Notes under the pieces: model-generated
The model's input: the letters and a program-made list of their open reading frames with translations, nothing else
Told to the model about the DNA's origin: nothing
Databases searched by the model: none
In this document: in pieces, positions 45,054 to 54,195 of the stretch
Numbering within the stretch: the first letter of the stretch is position 1
Layout: each line of letters starts with the position of its first letter
Origin: Sphingobacterium sp. ML3W
Lineage (GTDB): Bacteria; Bacteroidota; Bacteroidia; Sphingobacteriales; Sphingobacteriaceae
Length of the DNA: 64,000 bases
Reading direction: 5' to 3'
Assembly: GCF_000747525.1 (NCBI RefSeq)
Contig: NZ_CP009278.1
Span: 4,960,001 to 5,024,000 of the forward strand
Program-made: the position numbers and the translations under genes

Positions 45054-45338
45054 ATGGTCACACTTGGAGAAAAGCTCAAAGAATTGAGAGAAGCCAATAA
45101 TTTAATGCAAAAAGAAATTGGTATTTTAATTCATGTAGGAGGTGCATTTATTAGCAAAATCGAAAGAAATGAAACCTTAGTCAGTAAAAGTCACTTGAAA
45201 ACTCTGAGCGGTTTTTTCAGTGTAAAAGAAGAGGAATTAATGACTTTATGGCTTGCTGAGAAAATCAGAGAGCTCATTCGAAATGAATATGTTGGAAAAA
45301 ATGCACTGGAAACCGTATTAAAAGATTTTGAAATCTAA
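45054..45338 (+). CDS. XRE-family transcriptional regulator, orphan
   Basis: About 94 residues: an N-terminal helix-turn-helix (about 5-60: LGEKLKELREANNLMQKEIG, GGAFISKIERNETLVSKS) and a C-terminal helix LMTLWLAEKIRELIRNEY. The LxTLWLA element is typical of XRE regulators encoded beside DNA methyltransferases in Bacteroidota, but no methyltransferase is present here. The start is the ATG at 45054; a TTG at 45048 is also possible. It lies between the tolC-like relic and the AraC gene. The target is unknown. Confidence 0.8.
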   Translation: MVTLGEKLKELREANNLMQKEIGILIHVGGAFISKIERNETLVSKSHLKTLSGFFSVKEEELMTLWLAEKIRELIRNEYVGKNALETVLKDFEI

Positions 45339-45417
45339 CATAGATCGCAAACATGCCCCACACGAGTTCTGCCATAGACCAACGCAACCTTGTGCTCGCT
45401 TTATGCAACCACAGCAC

Positions 45418-46245
45418 CTAGGATTTATTAAAAAATAAAGCATTATTTTTCCTCAGATCTGATGGTCTTGAGTGTGTAAAGGTTTGAAAAGTATTACTGA
45501 AAGACCCCACTGTATCATAGCCTACCGCAAATGCAATCTCCGTAATGGACACATTGCTTTGTAATAGCATCTCTATTGCCTTAATCATGCGCAGTGTTTT
45601 AAAATACTGTAAAAAAGAGACATGCAACTGCGTCTGAAATATGCGGGACATCGACCGTTCACTCATATAAAAGCGGTCACTGATGTGTTTCAAAGTGATT
45701 TGTTCTGCCAGATTATCTTCCAGGTAACGAATAACCTCTAGCATTCTTTGATCTGTACTCGTTGGTAAAACAATGGGAAGTGCGCTACTATTAAGTTGAG
45801 GCAAGAGTTTCTTGATCGATACTAAAAAATCAAAATAATAATCTGTAGGTATCACATGCCGCTCATCCCAACGCTCGGTATGATTGATCATCTGGATCAA
45901 AAGCTCTGTGGCAGGATAAATACCCAGTTTACCGTAAAAAGTATCCACATCATCGTCATCAGTATAAAAATAGATCGACCGTAATACGGTGCCGGAATGA
46001 CCAATCCGTAAAATATGAGGAATACCAAACGGAATCCAAAAGTAATGACGAGCCGGTACGACATAGGTTTTACCTTGAATGGTAATATAAGCTATCCCTC
46101 CTTCCACAAAGCCTAATTGACCTTTCTTGTGTGTATGTAAAGGAATGAGTTTTTCTGATCTTTCATGCATCACAAAAGCTGATTCTGCATGTTCATCTAT
46201 CTCAGGCAATAAAGCAATAAGTCCCATATCATTATTTGTTGTCAA
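45418..46245 (-). CDS. AraC-family regulator with cupin sensor domain, probable efflux regulator
   Basis: This 275-residue protein has an N-terminal cupin (about 30-125: KLIPLHTHKKGQLGFVEGGI, VPARHYFWIPFGIPHILRIG) and a C-terminal pair of AraC helix-turn-helix motifs (about 170-265: LKHISDRFYMSERSMSRIFQ, VSITEIAFAVGYDTVGSFSN with FQTFTHSRPSDLR). It is divergent from the tolC-hlyD-MFS operon, so it probably controls that operon in response to a small molecule sensed by the cupin. The 165-nt shared region holds a good promoter for tolC. Confidence 0.92.
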   Translation of the reverse strand: MTTNNDMGLIALLPEIDEHAESAFVMHERSEKLIPLHTHKKGQLGFVEGGIAYITIQGKTYVVPARHYFWIPFGIPHILRIGHSGTVLRSIYFYTDDDDVDTFYGKLGIYPATELLIQMINHTERWDERHVIPTDYYFDFLVSIKKLLPQLNSSALPIVLPTSTDQRMLEVIRYLEDNLAEQITLKHISDRFYMSERSMSRIFQTQLHVSFLQYFKTLRMIKAIEMLLQSNVSITEIAFAVGYDTVGSFSNTFQTFTHSRPSDLRKNNALFFNKS

Positions 46246-46344
46246 AAATACAGGATATGCTAGAAGAATGAAATTTATTATGCTGATTTAGTGAAAATAT
46301 TTTGAGATTTACATTATGGCTTGATTCAATAAAAACATGTCTAT

Positions 46345-46382
46345 TATAAGATATTTCAGAAGGGCGCTTACCTCTAATTTTG
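46345..46382 (+). promoter_or_regulatory. Promoter of the efflux operon
   Basis: TAATTTTG (46375-46382) matches the -7 consensus TAnnTTTG and lies 29 nt before the tolC ATG. TTTC near 46354 is a weak -33 at about 17 nt spacing. The element and its surroundings are conserved in the relic at 44670-44730, which supports a functional role. Confidence 0.6.
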
Positions 46383-46410
46383 TCCCGATCAAAAAATAGA
46401 TATATTTCAA

Positions 46411-47757
46411 ATGCAAAAAACCCTAACCCTGTTGTTTTTCTTCGTTTTTAAACAATTTGCCTTTGCAACGCCTCCTTCTCAAAATCCCCTAGCGCCACAT
46501 GTCGTTCCAATAGATACGGTTTACCTGACATTACCAGAAGCCTGGGAAAAAGCAGAATTGCACAGCAAATTAATCATTATTCAGAGGAAAAACACCGCAA
46601 TAGCACTGGCGGAATACAAGGATGCTAAAATCGAATTATTTCCAGAGATTTCTGTAAAAGGAACAGCAGAAAAGGCGTCCAATATCCCAATTTATGAGAA
46701 TGGACTATTTTCAAAACCCACACAACACGAAGTCATCCATACCCTATATCATATGGGAGCCGAGTTTTATCAAGTACTGTATCATGGTAACAAATTCAGA
46801 TTAAAGATCAAAGAGGACAAAACATTGCATCAACTCAGTATGGTGCAGGAGAATAAGATGATTTCAGATATTCGATACAGAACAGCTTCACTATATCTCG
46901 ATTTACAACGTTGTCTACTTTTCAAAGACCTGATCATACAAGACATTGCCGACCAAGAAAAACAATTGATCGAAATCAAGCATTTTCACGAAAATGGAAC
47001 GGTATTAAAGAGCGATGTTTTACGTGTTGAACTTGATCTTTCCAAAAGAAGAATGACCTTGATCACCATCGAAAATGATATCCTTATTGCCACTCAAAAG
47101 CTGAACATCATCTTTGGCGAACCGGATGATAAGGTCATCACACCTAAACCATTAGACCAAAAAAAGGGAGAGAATACGTCCTATGAGCAATATTTGGAAC
47201 AAGCTTTGAAACACTCATTTTCGTATCATATATCAGAAAAGCAAACCGAATTGAGCGCTATTAATCTGAAACAGGTCAAGGCCAATGTTCGTCCAAACAT
47301 CGGTATATATGGTGATTTCTACTACGCAAATCCTCAAATATTCTTAGCTCCATATAATCCGGATTGGTACTCTTTGGGCGTCATTGGGGTGAAAGCAACT
47401 TTTCCCATTTCATCCATATATCATAATATCCACAAAGTAAAGGCTGCCAAATTAGAATTGGAGAAAGAAGAAGAAGCGCACCACAACATCGGAGATATAG
47501 TACGGCAGAACGTAAAAGAAGCCTACTTACGTTATCAAGAAGCGCTAAAACAGATTGCGGTGGCTGAAGTGGATGTACTGCAAGCTAAGGAGAACGCGCG
47601 TATCATTAAAAACACGTATTTCAACCAAACTTCCTTGATAACCGATCTACTTGACGCAGATATTCAACTGCTACAAACCCATTTTGAGTTAGCATCTGCA
47701 CGTATCCTAGCACAAGACAAATATTACTTACTACAAAACATTATAGGTGTCCTGTAA
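46411..47757 (+). CDS. TolC-family outer-membrane efflux channel
   Basis: This 448-residue protein has a signal peptide (1-18) and two TolC repeats: the first covers about 35-240 (LPEAWEKAELHSKLIIIQRK, LKSDVLRVELDLSKRRM) and the second about 245-448 (NVRPNIGIYGDFYYANPQ, ARIIKNTYFNQTSLITDLLD). Long coiled coils form the periplasmic tunnel. It is the outer-membrane part of a tripartite pump with the HlyD and MFS proteins encoded next, all in one operon under the divergent AraC regulator. A truncated, decayed copy of its start lies at 44670-44925. Confidence 0.92.
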   Translation: MQKTLTLLFFFVFKQFAFATPPSQNPLAPHVVPIDTVYLTLPEAWEKAELHSKLIIIQRKNTAIALAEYKDAKIELFPEISVKGTAEKASNIPIYENGLFSKPTQHEVIHTLYHMGAEFYQVLYHGNKFRLKIKEDKTLHQLSMVQENKMISDIRYRTASLYLDLQRCLLFKDLIIQDIADQEKQLIEIKHFHENGTVLKSDVLRVELDLSKRRMTLITIENDILIATQKLNIIFGEPDDKVITPKPLDQKKGENTSYEQYLEQALKHSFSYHISEKQTELSAINLKQVKANVRPNIGIYGDFYYANPQIFLAPYNPDWYSLGVIGVKATFPISSIYHNIHKVKAAKLELEKEEEAHHNIGDIVRQNVKEAYLRYQEALKQIAVAEVDVLQAKENARIIKNTYFNQTSLITDLLDADIQLLQTHFELASARILAQDKYYLLQNIIGVL

Positions 47758-47866
47758 ACTTTATTATCAATGATTGTGATGATAATAAAGCTTTAATCAT
47801 CTTTTAACCGAGTGAAACGATCTCATGTAGACCATGGAGAGCGAACACGACTAAATAACGAAAGAA

Positions 47867-48931
47867 ATGAAAAACAAATACACAGTTACCGACCGTTTGA
47901 TTACTCGAATAACAGGCTTTATTGCAGGCCTTATTGTTATCGTCATGATGGTATGGGGAGGCTATACACTATGGGGGTATTTTATTTACGAACAGACCAA
48001 TGATGCACAAGTACAAGAATACGTTAATCCCATTATTTCAAGAGCCGGTGGCTTTGTCGAAACCGTTCAATTTGAAGAAAACCAACACGTAACAAAGGGA
48101 GATACACTTTTTATCATTGACAGTCGAGAATATATTTTACAACAAAAACAAACCGAAGCATCGCTACAAAAAGAACAAGCACAACTGCGCGTATTGGATA
48201 GTAAGATCGAAACGCTAACGAAAACAGCAAGCGCATATGGAGCACAAGTAAACAGCAATAAAGCAAAATTATGGAAAGAGCAATTGGATTTTGATCGTTA
48301 CGAAAAACTCTTTCAGGAAGAATCTGCTACAAAACAAAAAGTGGAAGAAATGCAAGCTATTCTCGATGTGAACAGCAACAATTATCAAGCCGCTAGAGAC
48401 AACCACGATGCCTCACTTTTAAGCATAGAAGATATTAAGGTAGAGCGATCTGTAGTCCTTTCAGAAATCTCTCGTTTAAAATCGTTATTGGACCGCCATA
48501 AACTGGATGTAAGCTACACCGTCATTGTAGCTCCCTACAATGGCCGGATGGGAAGACGGACCATCGAAGCTGGACAAATGATCGATGTAGGCGAACCATT
48601 GGCATTCATCGTAAATGATGATACCGATAAATGGGTCGTCGCTAATTATAAAGAAACACAAGTGGCCAACATGCGTATCGGTGATACCGTCAAAGTATTC
48701 GCTGACGCTTATCCCAGTCAAGAATTTAAAGGAACTATTATTTCGCTATCACCAGCTACAGGGTCTAGTTTCTCGCTCTTACCTCCAGATAACTCGACGG
48801 GTAATTACGTTAAGATTGTACAAAGAATTCCAGTGCGTATACGCATAGATGGAAAGCGTAGTGAAATCGACATTTTAAAAGTGGGTATGAATGTCAATGT
48901 CTTTACATCAAAAAAACAAAACCGTGGTTAA
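47867..48931 (+). CDS. HlyD/EmrA-type membrane-fusion protein
   Basis: This 354-residue protein has one N-terminal membrane helix (about 17-39), a half lipoyl motif (about 50-90: RAGGFVETVQFEENQHVTKG), a long coiled coil (about 95-200), the second lipoyl half (VSYTVIVAPYNGRMGRRTIE, about 205-225) and a beta-barrel (VANYKETQVANMRIGDTVKV). It links the inner-membrane MFS to the TolC channel. It starts 109 nt after tolC and overlaps the MFS gene by 41 nt. Confidence 0.93.
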   Translation: MKNKYTVTDRLITRITGFIAGLIVIVMMVWGGYTLWGYFIYEQTNDAQVQEYVNPIISRAGGFVETVQFEENQHVTKGDTLFIIDSREYILQQKQTEASLQKEQAQLRVLDSKIETLTKTASAYGAQVNSNKAKLWKEQLDFDRYEKLFQEESATKQKVEEMQAILDVNSNNYQAARDNHDASLLSIEDIKVERSVVLSEISRLKSLLDRHKLDVSYTVIVAPYNGRMGRRTIEAGQMIDVGEPLAFIVNDDTDKWVVANYKETQVANMRIGDTVKVFADAYPSQEFKGTIISLSPATGSSFSLLPPDNSTGNYVKIVQRIPVRIRIDGKRSEIDILKVGMNVNVFTSKKQNRG

Positions 48932-50513
48932 TACGATTCCTATTTTCAAGTCCTGGGTACCAGAATGGATGATAAAAGCAATCTTATTTATCTTATTATT
49001 GCCCAGTATCGTTTTATTTTTCATCCCTATAACAAATATTCCCGCTGCAGCAGGATATTATGGAAGTGAGCCGGCAGACATGCAGTTTTCGGTAGCCTTA
49101 TTTTATGCTGGCTATGTTGGATTTTACAGTTTGGAACGTCGTTTCTTTAATTATTTGGCCGCGCGGGAATATTTTATACTATTCACATTCTTACTCATGC
49201 TCACCACATGGGTATGTTATTATACCCATGAAGTGTATATCTTCTTCCCCATCAGATTTGTACAGGGCTTATTATTTGCAAGCACGGTCAACCTCGCACT
49301 CTCCCTGATGTTTACACGATTAAAAAATGAAAGAGCAAGGGAAATAAGCTTTTCTGTTTTCTTTGGACTATTGATATGCGCACTCCCTTTCAATAATCTA
49401 GTAACTGCCAATCTCATTGATTCTTTTAATTTTAATATCATCTATAAAGGAGCACTGTACTCCTATCTTCCTAGTCTTATCTTACTCCCCTTAACGATGA
49501 ATCGTATCCGATTGAACGTACGTTTCCCATTATACAAATTGGATTGGCAAAGCTTCTCACTCTACAGTATTGGCCTCGTACTGATTGGATACATCTTTAT
49601 TTTCGGACAAGAATACTACTGGTTGACGGATAAAAGAATTCGCTATTCATGTATGGGTTTACTATTTCTATCCATCCTATTCATACTCAGACAACGGGCC
49701 ATGAAACATCCTTATATTGACCTTCGTATATTTAGATCCCGTAGTTTCAAAGCCGGTCTTATGATACTTTTCGTCATGTACATATGTCGCTTCGTATCGG
49801 GAATAACCAATACCTATTTCACTGCTATATTAGGCTTTGATCCTATACATGTTTCATACATCAATTTATTTAATTTGGGTGGTTTAATACTTGGAACCAT
49901 CATTTCTTGTTGGATGGTTATACAAAAAAGGAATATCAGGTTTATCTGGAGCATTGGATTTATCTTTTTACTGATTTTCCATATCATCCTATTTTTTCAT
50001 ACAGATGCCCAAGCAGATGAATTCAACTATTTTATTCCGCTATTTATACAAGGTTTTGGTGTTGGTCTTATCATGGTTCCAACGATCATATACAGCATAT
50101 CGTCTGTCGCTACTTCTCGTAGCACCTCAGCAGCAGCGGTAAGTTTAGCAATCCGTTATCTTGGTTTCTGCAGCAGCATTGCTTTGATAAATTATTTTGA
50201 GCTATATGGAAAAAGCCAGCATTACAACACTTTTCAAGATCATTTAACCGTATTGGACAGTCCGGTTAAAGCACATCTTCAACATCAATCCAATATGCTC
50301 ATCGAAAATGGATTGCACGCCGAATTATCATCAAAGGCAGCACACAAGTTATTGATCAATAGTCTGCATAAACAAGATCAATTGCGTTTTGCAATGGATT
50401 ATTATGAATTAATAGCATGGATCATTGTCGGCATATTGCTCTTAATTGCATTATCACCCTATTTGAGCAAGACAATAATACGGTTAAGATCAAAAAATCT
50501 CTCTCCTGCTTAA
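48891..50513 (+). CDS. MFS drug efflux transporter, DHA2/EmrB-like
   Basis: This 540-residue protein has about 14 hydrophobic segments between residues 28 and 530, the number expected for DHA2-type proton antiporters. Recognisable parts are AILFILLLPSIVLFFIP (TM1), FVQGLLFASTVNLALS (motif-C-like region), LIMVPTIIYSISSVATSRST and a final helix YYELIAWIIVGILLLIALSP. It overlaps the hlyD gene by 41 nt, so translation is coupled; a later start would shorten the overlap but lose the N-terminal basic segment. The exported compounds are unknown. Confidence 0.9.
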   Translation: MSMSLHQKNKTVVNTIPIFKSWVPEWMIKAILFILLLPSIVLFFIPITNIPAAAGYYGSEPADMQFSVALFYAGYVGFYSLERRFFNYLAAREYFILFTFLLMLTTWVCYYTHEVYIFFPIRFVQGLLFASTVNLALSLMFTRLKNERAREISFSVFFGLLICALPFNNLVTANLIDSFNFNIIYKGALYSYLPSLILLPLTMNRIRLNVRFPLYKLDWQSFSLYSIGLVLIGYIFIFGQEYYWLTDKRIRYSCMGLLFLSILFILRQRAMKHPYIDLRIFRSRSFKAGLMILFVMYICRFVSGITNTYFTAILGFDPIHVSYINLFNLGGLILGTIISCWMVIQKRNIRFIWSIGFIFLLIFHIILFFHTDAQADEFNYFIPLFIQGFGVGLIMVPTIIYSISSVATSRSTSAAAVSLAIRYLGFCSSIALINYFELYGKSQHYNTFQDHLTVLDSPVKAHLQHQSNMLIENGLHAELSSKAAHKLLINSLHKQDQLRFAMDYYELIAWIIVGILLLIALSPYLSKTIIRLRSKNLSPA

Positions 50514-50532
50514 AAACAATTTTACAATCGAT

Positions 50533-50937
50533 ATGAAAAAAATATTATTTATTACCCTATTATTCTTGAGCCTATCATGCAAAAAAGAAGACAAGATTTT
50601 TATATTAAAGACTATTCAGTTGAATCATTATAAAATACATGCAGATACGAGTAAACAAAATCTTTTTTTCAAAATTCTTAACCCGCGGGGGTCCATTCTT
50701 CTTGCTGAAACAGGTAGCTACCCGAGTGCATATACGCTCCCTGCCCAATTTGGAGTTTACCCTCATGTATCATTACCCATATATGCCCAGAACTATATCG
50801 TACAATTGTGGAGTGATCGCTCCGGACTTCTTGGGGAATGTGAAGTAGACATGCAGGCATACAAAATTATATTTCCAATAGAAATGGAAGTCGAAAGTGA
50901 AAATCTTGAAATATCCATTGCTGGAAGTTGGAAATAG
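50533..50937 (+). CDS. Small lipoprotein at the end of the efflux operon
   Basis: This 134-residue protein has a short signal and an LSLSC lipobox (Cys16), followed by a beta-rich domain (KTIQLNHYKIHADTSKQNLF, YIVQLWSDRSGLLGECEVDM). It starts 19 nt after the MFS gene in the same direction and ends before a strong terminator, so it is the fourth gene of the operon. I do not recognise the family. A role as pump accessory or envelope sensor is only suggested by position. Confidence 0.72.
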   Translation: MKKILFITLLFLSLSCKKEDKIFILKTIQLNHYKIHADTSKQNLFFKILNPRGSILLAETGSYPSAYTLPAQFGVYPHVSLPIYAQNYIVQLWSDRSGLLGECEVDMQAYKIIFPIEMEVESENLEISIAGSWK

Positions 50938-51033
50938 GTTTAACAATCTTACGGAGATGGCGAGAAGAAAAATTGCACGATAACCTGAAAAGACCAGAAT
51001 ATGCCAAACAGCGATAACCTAGTAGAATATAAA

Positions 51034-51065
51034 AAAAGCATGCTCAATGTCTTGAGCATGCTTTT
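51034..51065. terminator. Bidirectional terminator between efflux operon and sulfatase
   Basis: A perfect 14-bp stem (AAAAGCATGCTCAA / TTGAGCATGCTTTT) with loop TGTC, flanked by A and T runs. It serves the convergent efflux and sulfatase transcription units. Confidence 0.9.
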
Positions 51066-51091
51066 CCTATTAAAAAGGTAAGAAATCAATC

Positions 51092-52621
51092 TTATTTTGA
51101 TTTAGCTAAAGCTTCATCTGGATACTTCGCCGGTAGACCTGTATTTTTATAAACCGGCATAATTGCTTTCCAGTGGCGCAGTTGCTGACTTAGCAAGCCC
51201 GCCAGTTCGTCCACCTTTGCAGGCTGCTCAGCAGCGACATCATATTGCTCACCGATATCCTGCTCCAAATTATACAATTCAATCTTACCTGTTTTCTGCG
51301 CATAGACCAATTTCCAGTCCCCCTTGCGAATAGCCGAATAATAATTTATTCCAGGACCATCTTGAGGAACCCACTTATTGGGCGTATGCCAAATGAATAC
51401 GTGTTCTTTTAATTTTCTACCCGATAAAAGCGGATAGATATTACGTCCGTCCAGTTCCTGGACAATATCCTTCTTGAGTGTCGCACCTGCAATATGTAAA
51501 AGTGTCGGAAAAAAATCGGTTATAGCTATAGGCTCTTCTACTTTTCTAGCAGTTCGTTGATCGACAGCTTTAATCAAGAGCGGTACTCGGATTCCACCTT
51601 CATAGACAGAGCCTTTTCCAGCTCTTAGAGGTAGATTTTGTGTATGTTGCTCACCACTACGCATTGGCGGTAAGCTTAGTCCACCATTATCAGATAGGAA
51701 AACAACCACCGTATTGTCATACACCTGTTTCGATTTTAAATAAGCCACCAGCTCACCCACACTTTTATCCATCCCTTCGATCAAAGAAGCATAAGCCGCT
51801 TCTTTCGTATCAAGACCAGCATCGATATAGTGCTGAAAAAACCGTTTATCCGCTTGCAACGGCGTGTGAACAGCATAATGTCCCAGGTTAAGAAAGAAAG
51901 GCTGCCCCCGATCGATCGGTGTTTCAAGAGTTTTGATCGCCTCCAACGTAAGTGCATCCGTTAGAAAAGTATCTGTCTGATGGTATTTACTCAGATCCGG
52001 AACAGCCTGTAGTCCGGCCTTGCCCGGTATATTGCCATAATTTTCTTCCCCATAATAACTTTGCGGATGTCCGGCAGCATGTCCCGCAATATTGACCATA
52101 AACCCCAAATTATAAGGATTTGCCCCAGGTGTACCTGCCGCTCCCCAATGCGCCTTGCCTACATGGATCGTCACGTAACCATTGTCCTTTAATAGCTGTG
52201 GGAATGGTGTTGCAAATACTGTATTCGGAATATTTGGAATGGGGCTCATCCCATTAAAATTCCAATCCGCACGTTCAAAAACACTGTCCGTCACATCAGT
52301 AGGCTGATCCCTAACCGGAGATGTCCAGTTCGTCACCTTATGGTGCGCAGCATTCATCCCTGTCAGAAAACTCACACGCGAAGGCGTGCAAACAGGAGTA
52401 GCATAGGCATTGGTAAATTTGGTACTTCCCTTTGCCAAGGCCTCGATATTTGGTGTCTTATAGATTCGGTTGTTCTTCGATAATTTGTGATCAAAAGGTT
52501 CGGACAAATCCTGCCAGCCCAGATCATCGATCATGATCACTACAATATTAGGTTGCTGCTGCTGCGCAAATAATAGTACAGGAGCAAACAAACAAATCAG
52601 TAAACTAATGCTTTTTCTCAT
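51092..52621 (-). CDS. S1-type (arylsulfatase-like) sulfatase
   Basis: This 509-residue protein has a signal peptide (1-19) and the formylglycine signature C78-T-P-S-R82 (VCTPSRVSFLTGM), so an anaerobic sulfatase-maturing enzyme or a formylglycine-generating enzyme is needed elsewhere in the genome. Metal ligands are seen at Asp32-Asp33 (MIDDLGW) and SDNGG (about 313). The enzyme removes sulfate esters, probably from a host or algal glycan. Its ATG overlaps the stop of the upstream sulfatase relic by 4 nt (ATGA). The fucosidase gene nearby suggests sulfated fucose-containing glycans as possible substrates (inference). Confidence 0.93.
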   Translation of the reverse strand: MRKSISLLICLFAPVLLFAQQQQPNIVVIMIDDLGWQDLSEPFDHKLSKNNRIYKTPNIEALAKGSTKFTNAYATPVCTPSRVSFLTGMNAAHHKVTNWTSPVRDQPTDVTDSVFERADWNFNGMSPIPNIPNTVFATPFPQLLKDNGYVTIHVGKAHWGAAGTPGANPYNLGFMVNIAGHAAGHPQSYYGEENYGNIPGKAGLQAVPDLSKYHQTDTFLTDALTLEAIKTLETPIDRGQPFFLNLGHYAVHTPLQADKRFFQHYIDAGLDTKEAAYASLIEGMDKSVGELVAYLKSKQVYDNTVVVFLSDNGGLSLPPMRSGEQHTQNLPLRAGKGSVYEGGIRVPLLIKAVDQRTARKVEEPIAITDFFPTLLHIAGATLKKDIVQELDGRNIYPLLSGRKLKEHVFIWHTPNKWVPQDGPGINYYSAIRKGDWKLVYAQKTGKIELYNLEQDIGEQYDVAAEQPAKVDELAGLLSQQLRHWKAIMPVYKNTGLPAKYPDEALAKSK

Positions 52622-52902
52622 TTCTTTTTTTCTTGACGTAACACTTCCGCAGCTTCAGTATCTTCATATTGATCAATAAGCTCATTTAAGCGAAGTTTCA
52701 GTTTCTTAATTTCAGGTTGCAAAGCCTCCACTTGAATGCGTGGCGTATTGACCAACTGCGAGCCATAAGCTGAAATCGCTTGATAAGCATGATCATCCGA
52801 TAGGATAAAAATAATATTGGGTTTTTCCTGGGTCTGTGCCTCCGAATTAAACTTGCCTAAACCTAGTAATAGACAAGTCAGTATCACATAATTTCTTTTC
52901 AT
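52618..52902 (-). pseudogene. Sulfatase collapsed to head and tail (internal deletion)
   Basis: The first half (signal peptide, then KPNIIFILSDDHAYQAISAY and GSQLVNTPRI) is the start of an S1 sulfatase with its metal-binding DD. From about residue 57 it continues as ALQPEIKKLKLRLNELIDQY, EDTEAAEVLRQEKKK, a typical sulfatase C-terminal tail. About 400 residues, including the CxPSR site, are absent but the frame is kept. The next sulfatase overlaps its stop by 4 nt. As it stands it encodes a 94-residue exported product of doubtful function. Confidence 0.78.
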
Positions 52903-53030
52903 TTAGTAGCCTGGATTTTGAGTTAGATTACTATTTCTATCAATCTCACTTTGTGGAATAGGATATAATTGTTGATAATCAGCAGCACTTTTACCACGAG
53001 CATAAAGTTTTATATCATATCCATTTTACT
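52903..53030 (-). pseudogene. C-terminal tail of a deleted SusD gene
   Basis: Read on the minus strand, NGYDIKLYARGKSAADYQQL and YPIPQSEIDRNSNLTQNPGY end in a TAA that abuts the ATG of the sulfatase relic. This is the standard SusD end. The upstream part of the gene is missing: the sequence runs directly into the 3' end of the peptidase gene, whose last codons lie in the relic. Confidence 0.8.
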
Positions 53031-54185
53031 TTTAAGCGCCGCATTTAGCGCATCTTTGTGCAGCATCAGCGTGACCGTTTTGTAACGGACAAATTCCTTC
53101 GATACATAAAGAAGTCCCTTATATGCATTGGCTTTGCCCCACGAATTTTTAGCCATATAATAAGCTTTTCCATTTTGGTCTTTTGCGGTTCCTATAATGT
53201 GCATAGCATGGTCGTCCGTTGTTTGCCAATTGTCAAAATCTTTTTGCCTTTGTGCAGCCGTAACCTTCATCTCTGGTTGAGGGCGCACAAACATGGTTTC
53301 TTGTTCCTGACGGGTCATATCTTCATATGGTTTCTCTGGTACATATGCGATACCATGCTGCCACGAAAATCCCTTTTCAGAAATATCTGAAGTCCAAGCT
53401 ACCGTATATCCCTTCAGCAATGCTTCATCAATGACATCCGTTAAGTCATTCATTTGCACATTATAAAAGCGATCAAACGACCAATTGTCGGGCACTAGCA
53501 GCACAAAGGGACTATAATAGGGTTGGTCGGATACAGAAGCGAGACCAATGTAATCATCCGGATTGATGCCAATGACCTGATCAGCGAACGTACGTGCTGT
53601 GTAAGTTTTTCCCTCATAATCAAATTGTTGCGGCACCTCGCCTAAATACTCGTCTAGCGTCGATGCATATCCCACTTCCCAATCCGGTTTCAGGGGTTTA
53701 TTCTTTACCAAAACCTGCAACATCGTATTCAACCGCTGCGTCATTTTACCAAAATCGTTGTACTGATTTTTCCCCACAAGACCTGTATAAGCAGCCCGTG
53801 GCATTGCTCCGTATTTACGAAATACATGCAATACATCAAGCAATTGACCACCCTCTCCCATATGAAGCTCCCCGTGCAGACGCACAAAACTACGCGCCTT
53901 GTCCAAGTAGACCTTGCGTGCCGTATAAATTGGTGAAATGGGCACAGGTTTTTTACCCATACGAATCATCTCGGATTCCAAAAATGAGTTTCCAGTATAT
54001 GACCAGCACGTATTGGAAATGCCCTGATGCTTTACCGATGTGCGACCCAAATGAATAACATCGGTAAATACATACTCAGATTGAATAGCATCAGTCCGGT
54101 TTTTATGATAAAATTTAAATCCATATCGAACCAAAAACACAACCACAAGAAGTCCGGCAGCAATCCACCATTTATATTTTTTCAT
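53010..54185 (-). CDS. Papain-like (C1 family) cysteine peptidase, bleomycin-hydrolase type
   Basis: This 391-residue protein has an N-terminal hydrophobic signal or anchor (about 5-22). The catalytic set is Gln54, Cys60 (HQGISNTCWSYTG), His326 (DDHAMHIIG) and Asn347 (AKNSWG). These match Bacteroidota C1 peptidases related to bleomycin hydrolase, which degrade peptides in the periplasm or act as aminopeptidases. The last seven residues (KSKMDMI) overlap the SusD relic, so the original C-terminus may have been replaced in the deletion. It lies 10 nt after the acyltransferase gene on the same strand. Confidence 0.88.
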   Translation of the reverse strand: MKKYKWWIAAGLLVVVFLVRYGFKFYHKNRTDAIQSEYVFTDVIHLGRTSVKHQGISNTCWSYTGNSFLESEMIRMGKKPVPISPIYTARKVYLDKARSFVRLHGELHMGEGGQLLDVLHVFRKYGAMPRAAYTGLVGKNQYNDFGKMTQRLNTMLQVLVKNKPLKPDWEVGYASTLDEYLGEVPQQFDYEGKTYTARTFADQVIGINPDDYIGLASVSDQPYYSPFVLLVPDNWSFDRFYNVQMNDLTDVIDEALLKGYTVAWTSDISEKGFSWQHGIAYVPEKPYEDMTRQEQETMFVRPQPEMKVTAAQRQKDFDNWQTTDDHAMHIIGTAKDQNGKAYYMAKNSWGKANAYKGLLYVSKEFVRYKTVTLMLHKDALNAALKSKMDMI

Positions 54186-54195
54186 ATCATTTTAG

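Noticed and set aside
53594-54058. 154-residue plus-strand open frame
   Set aside because: It is antisense to the C1 peptidase gene, whose catalytic residues are intact. The composition is not protein-like.
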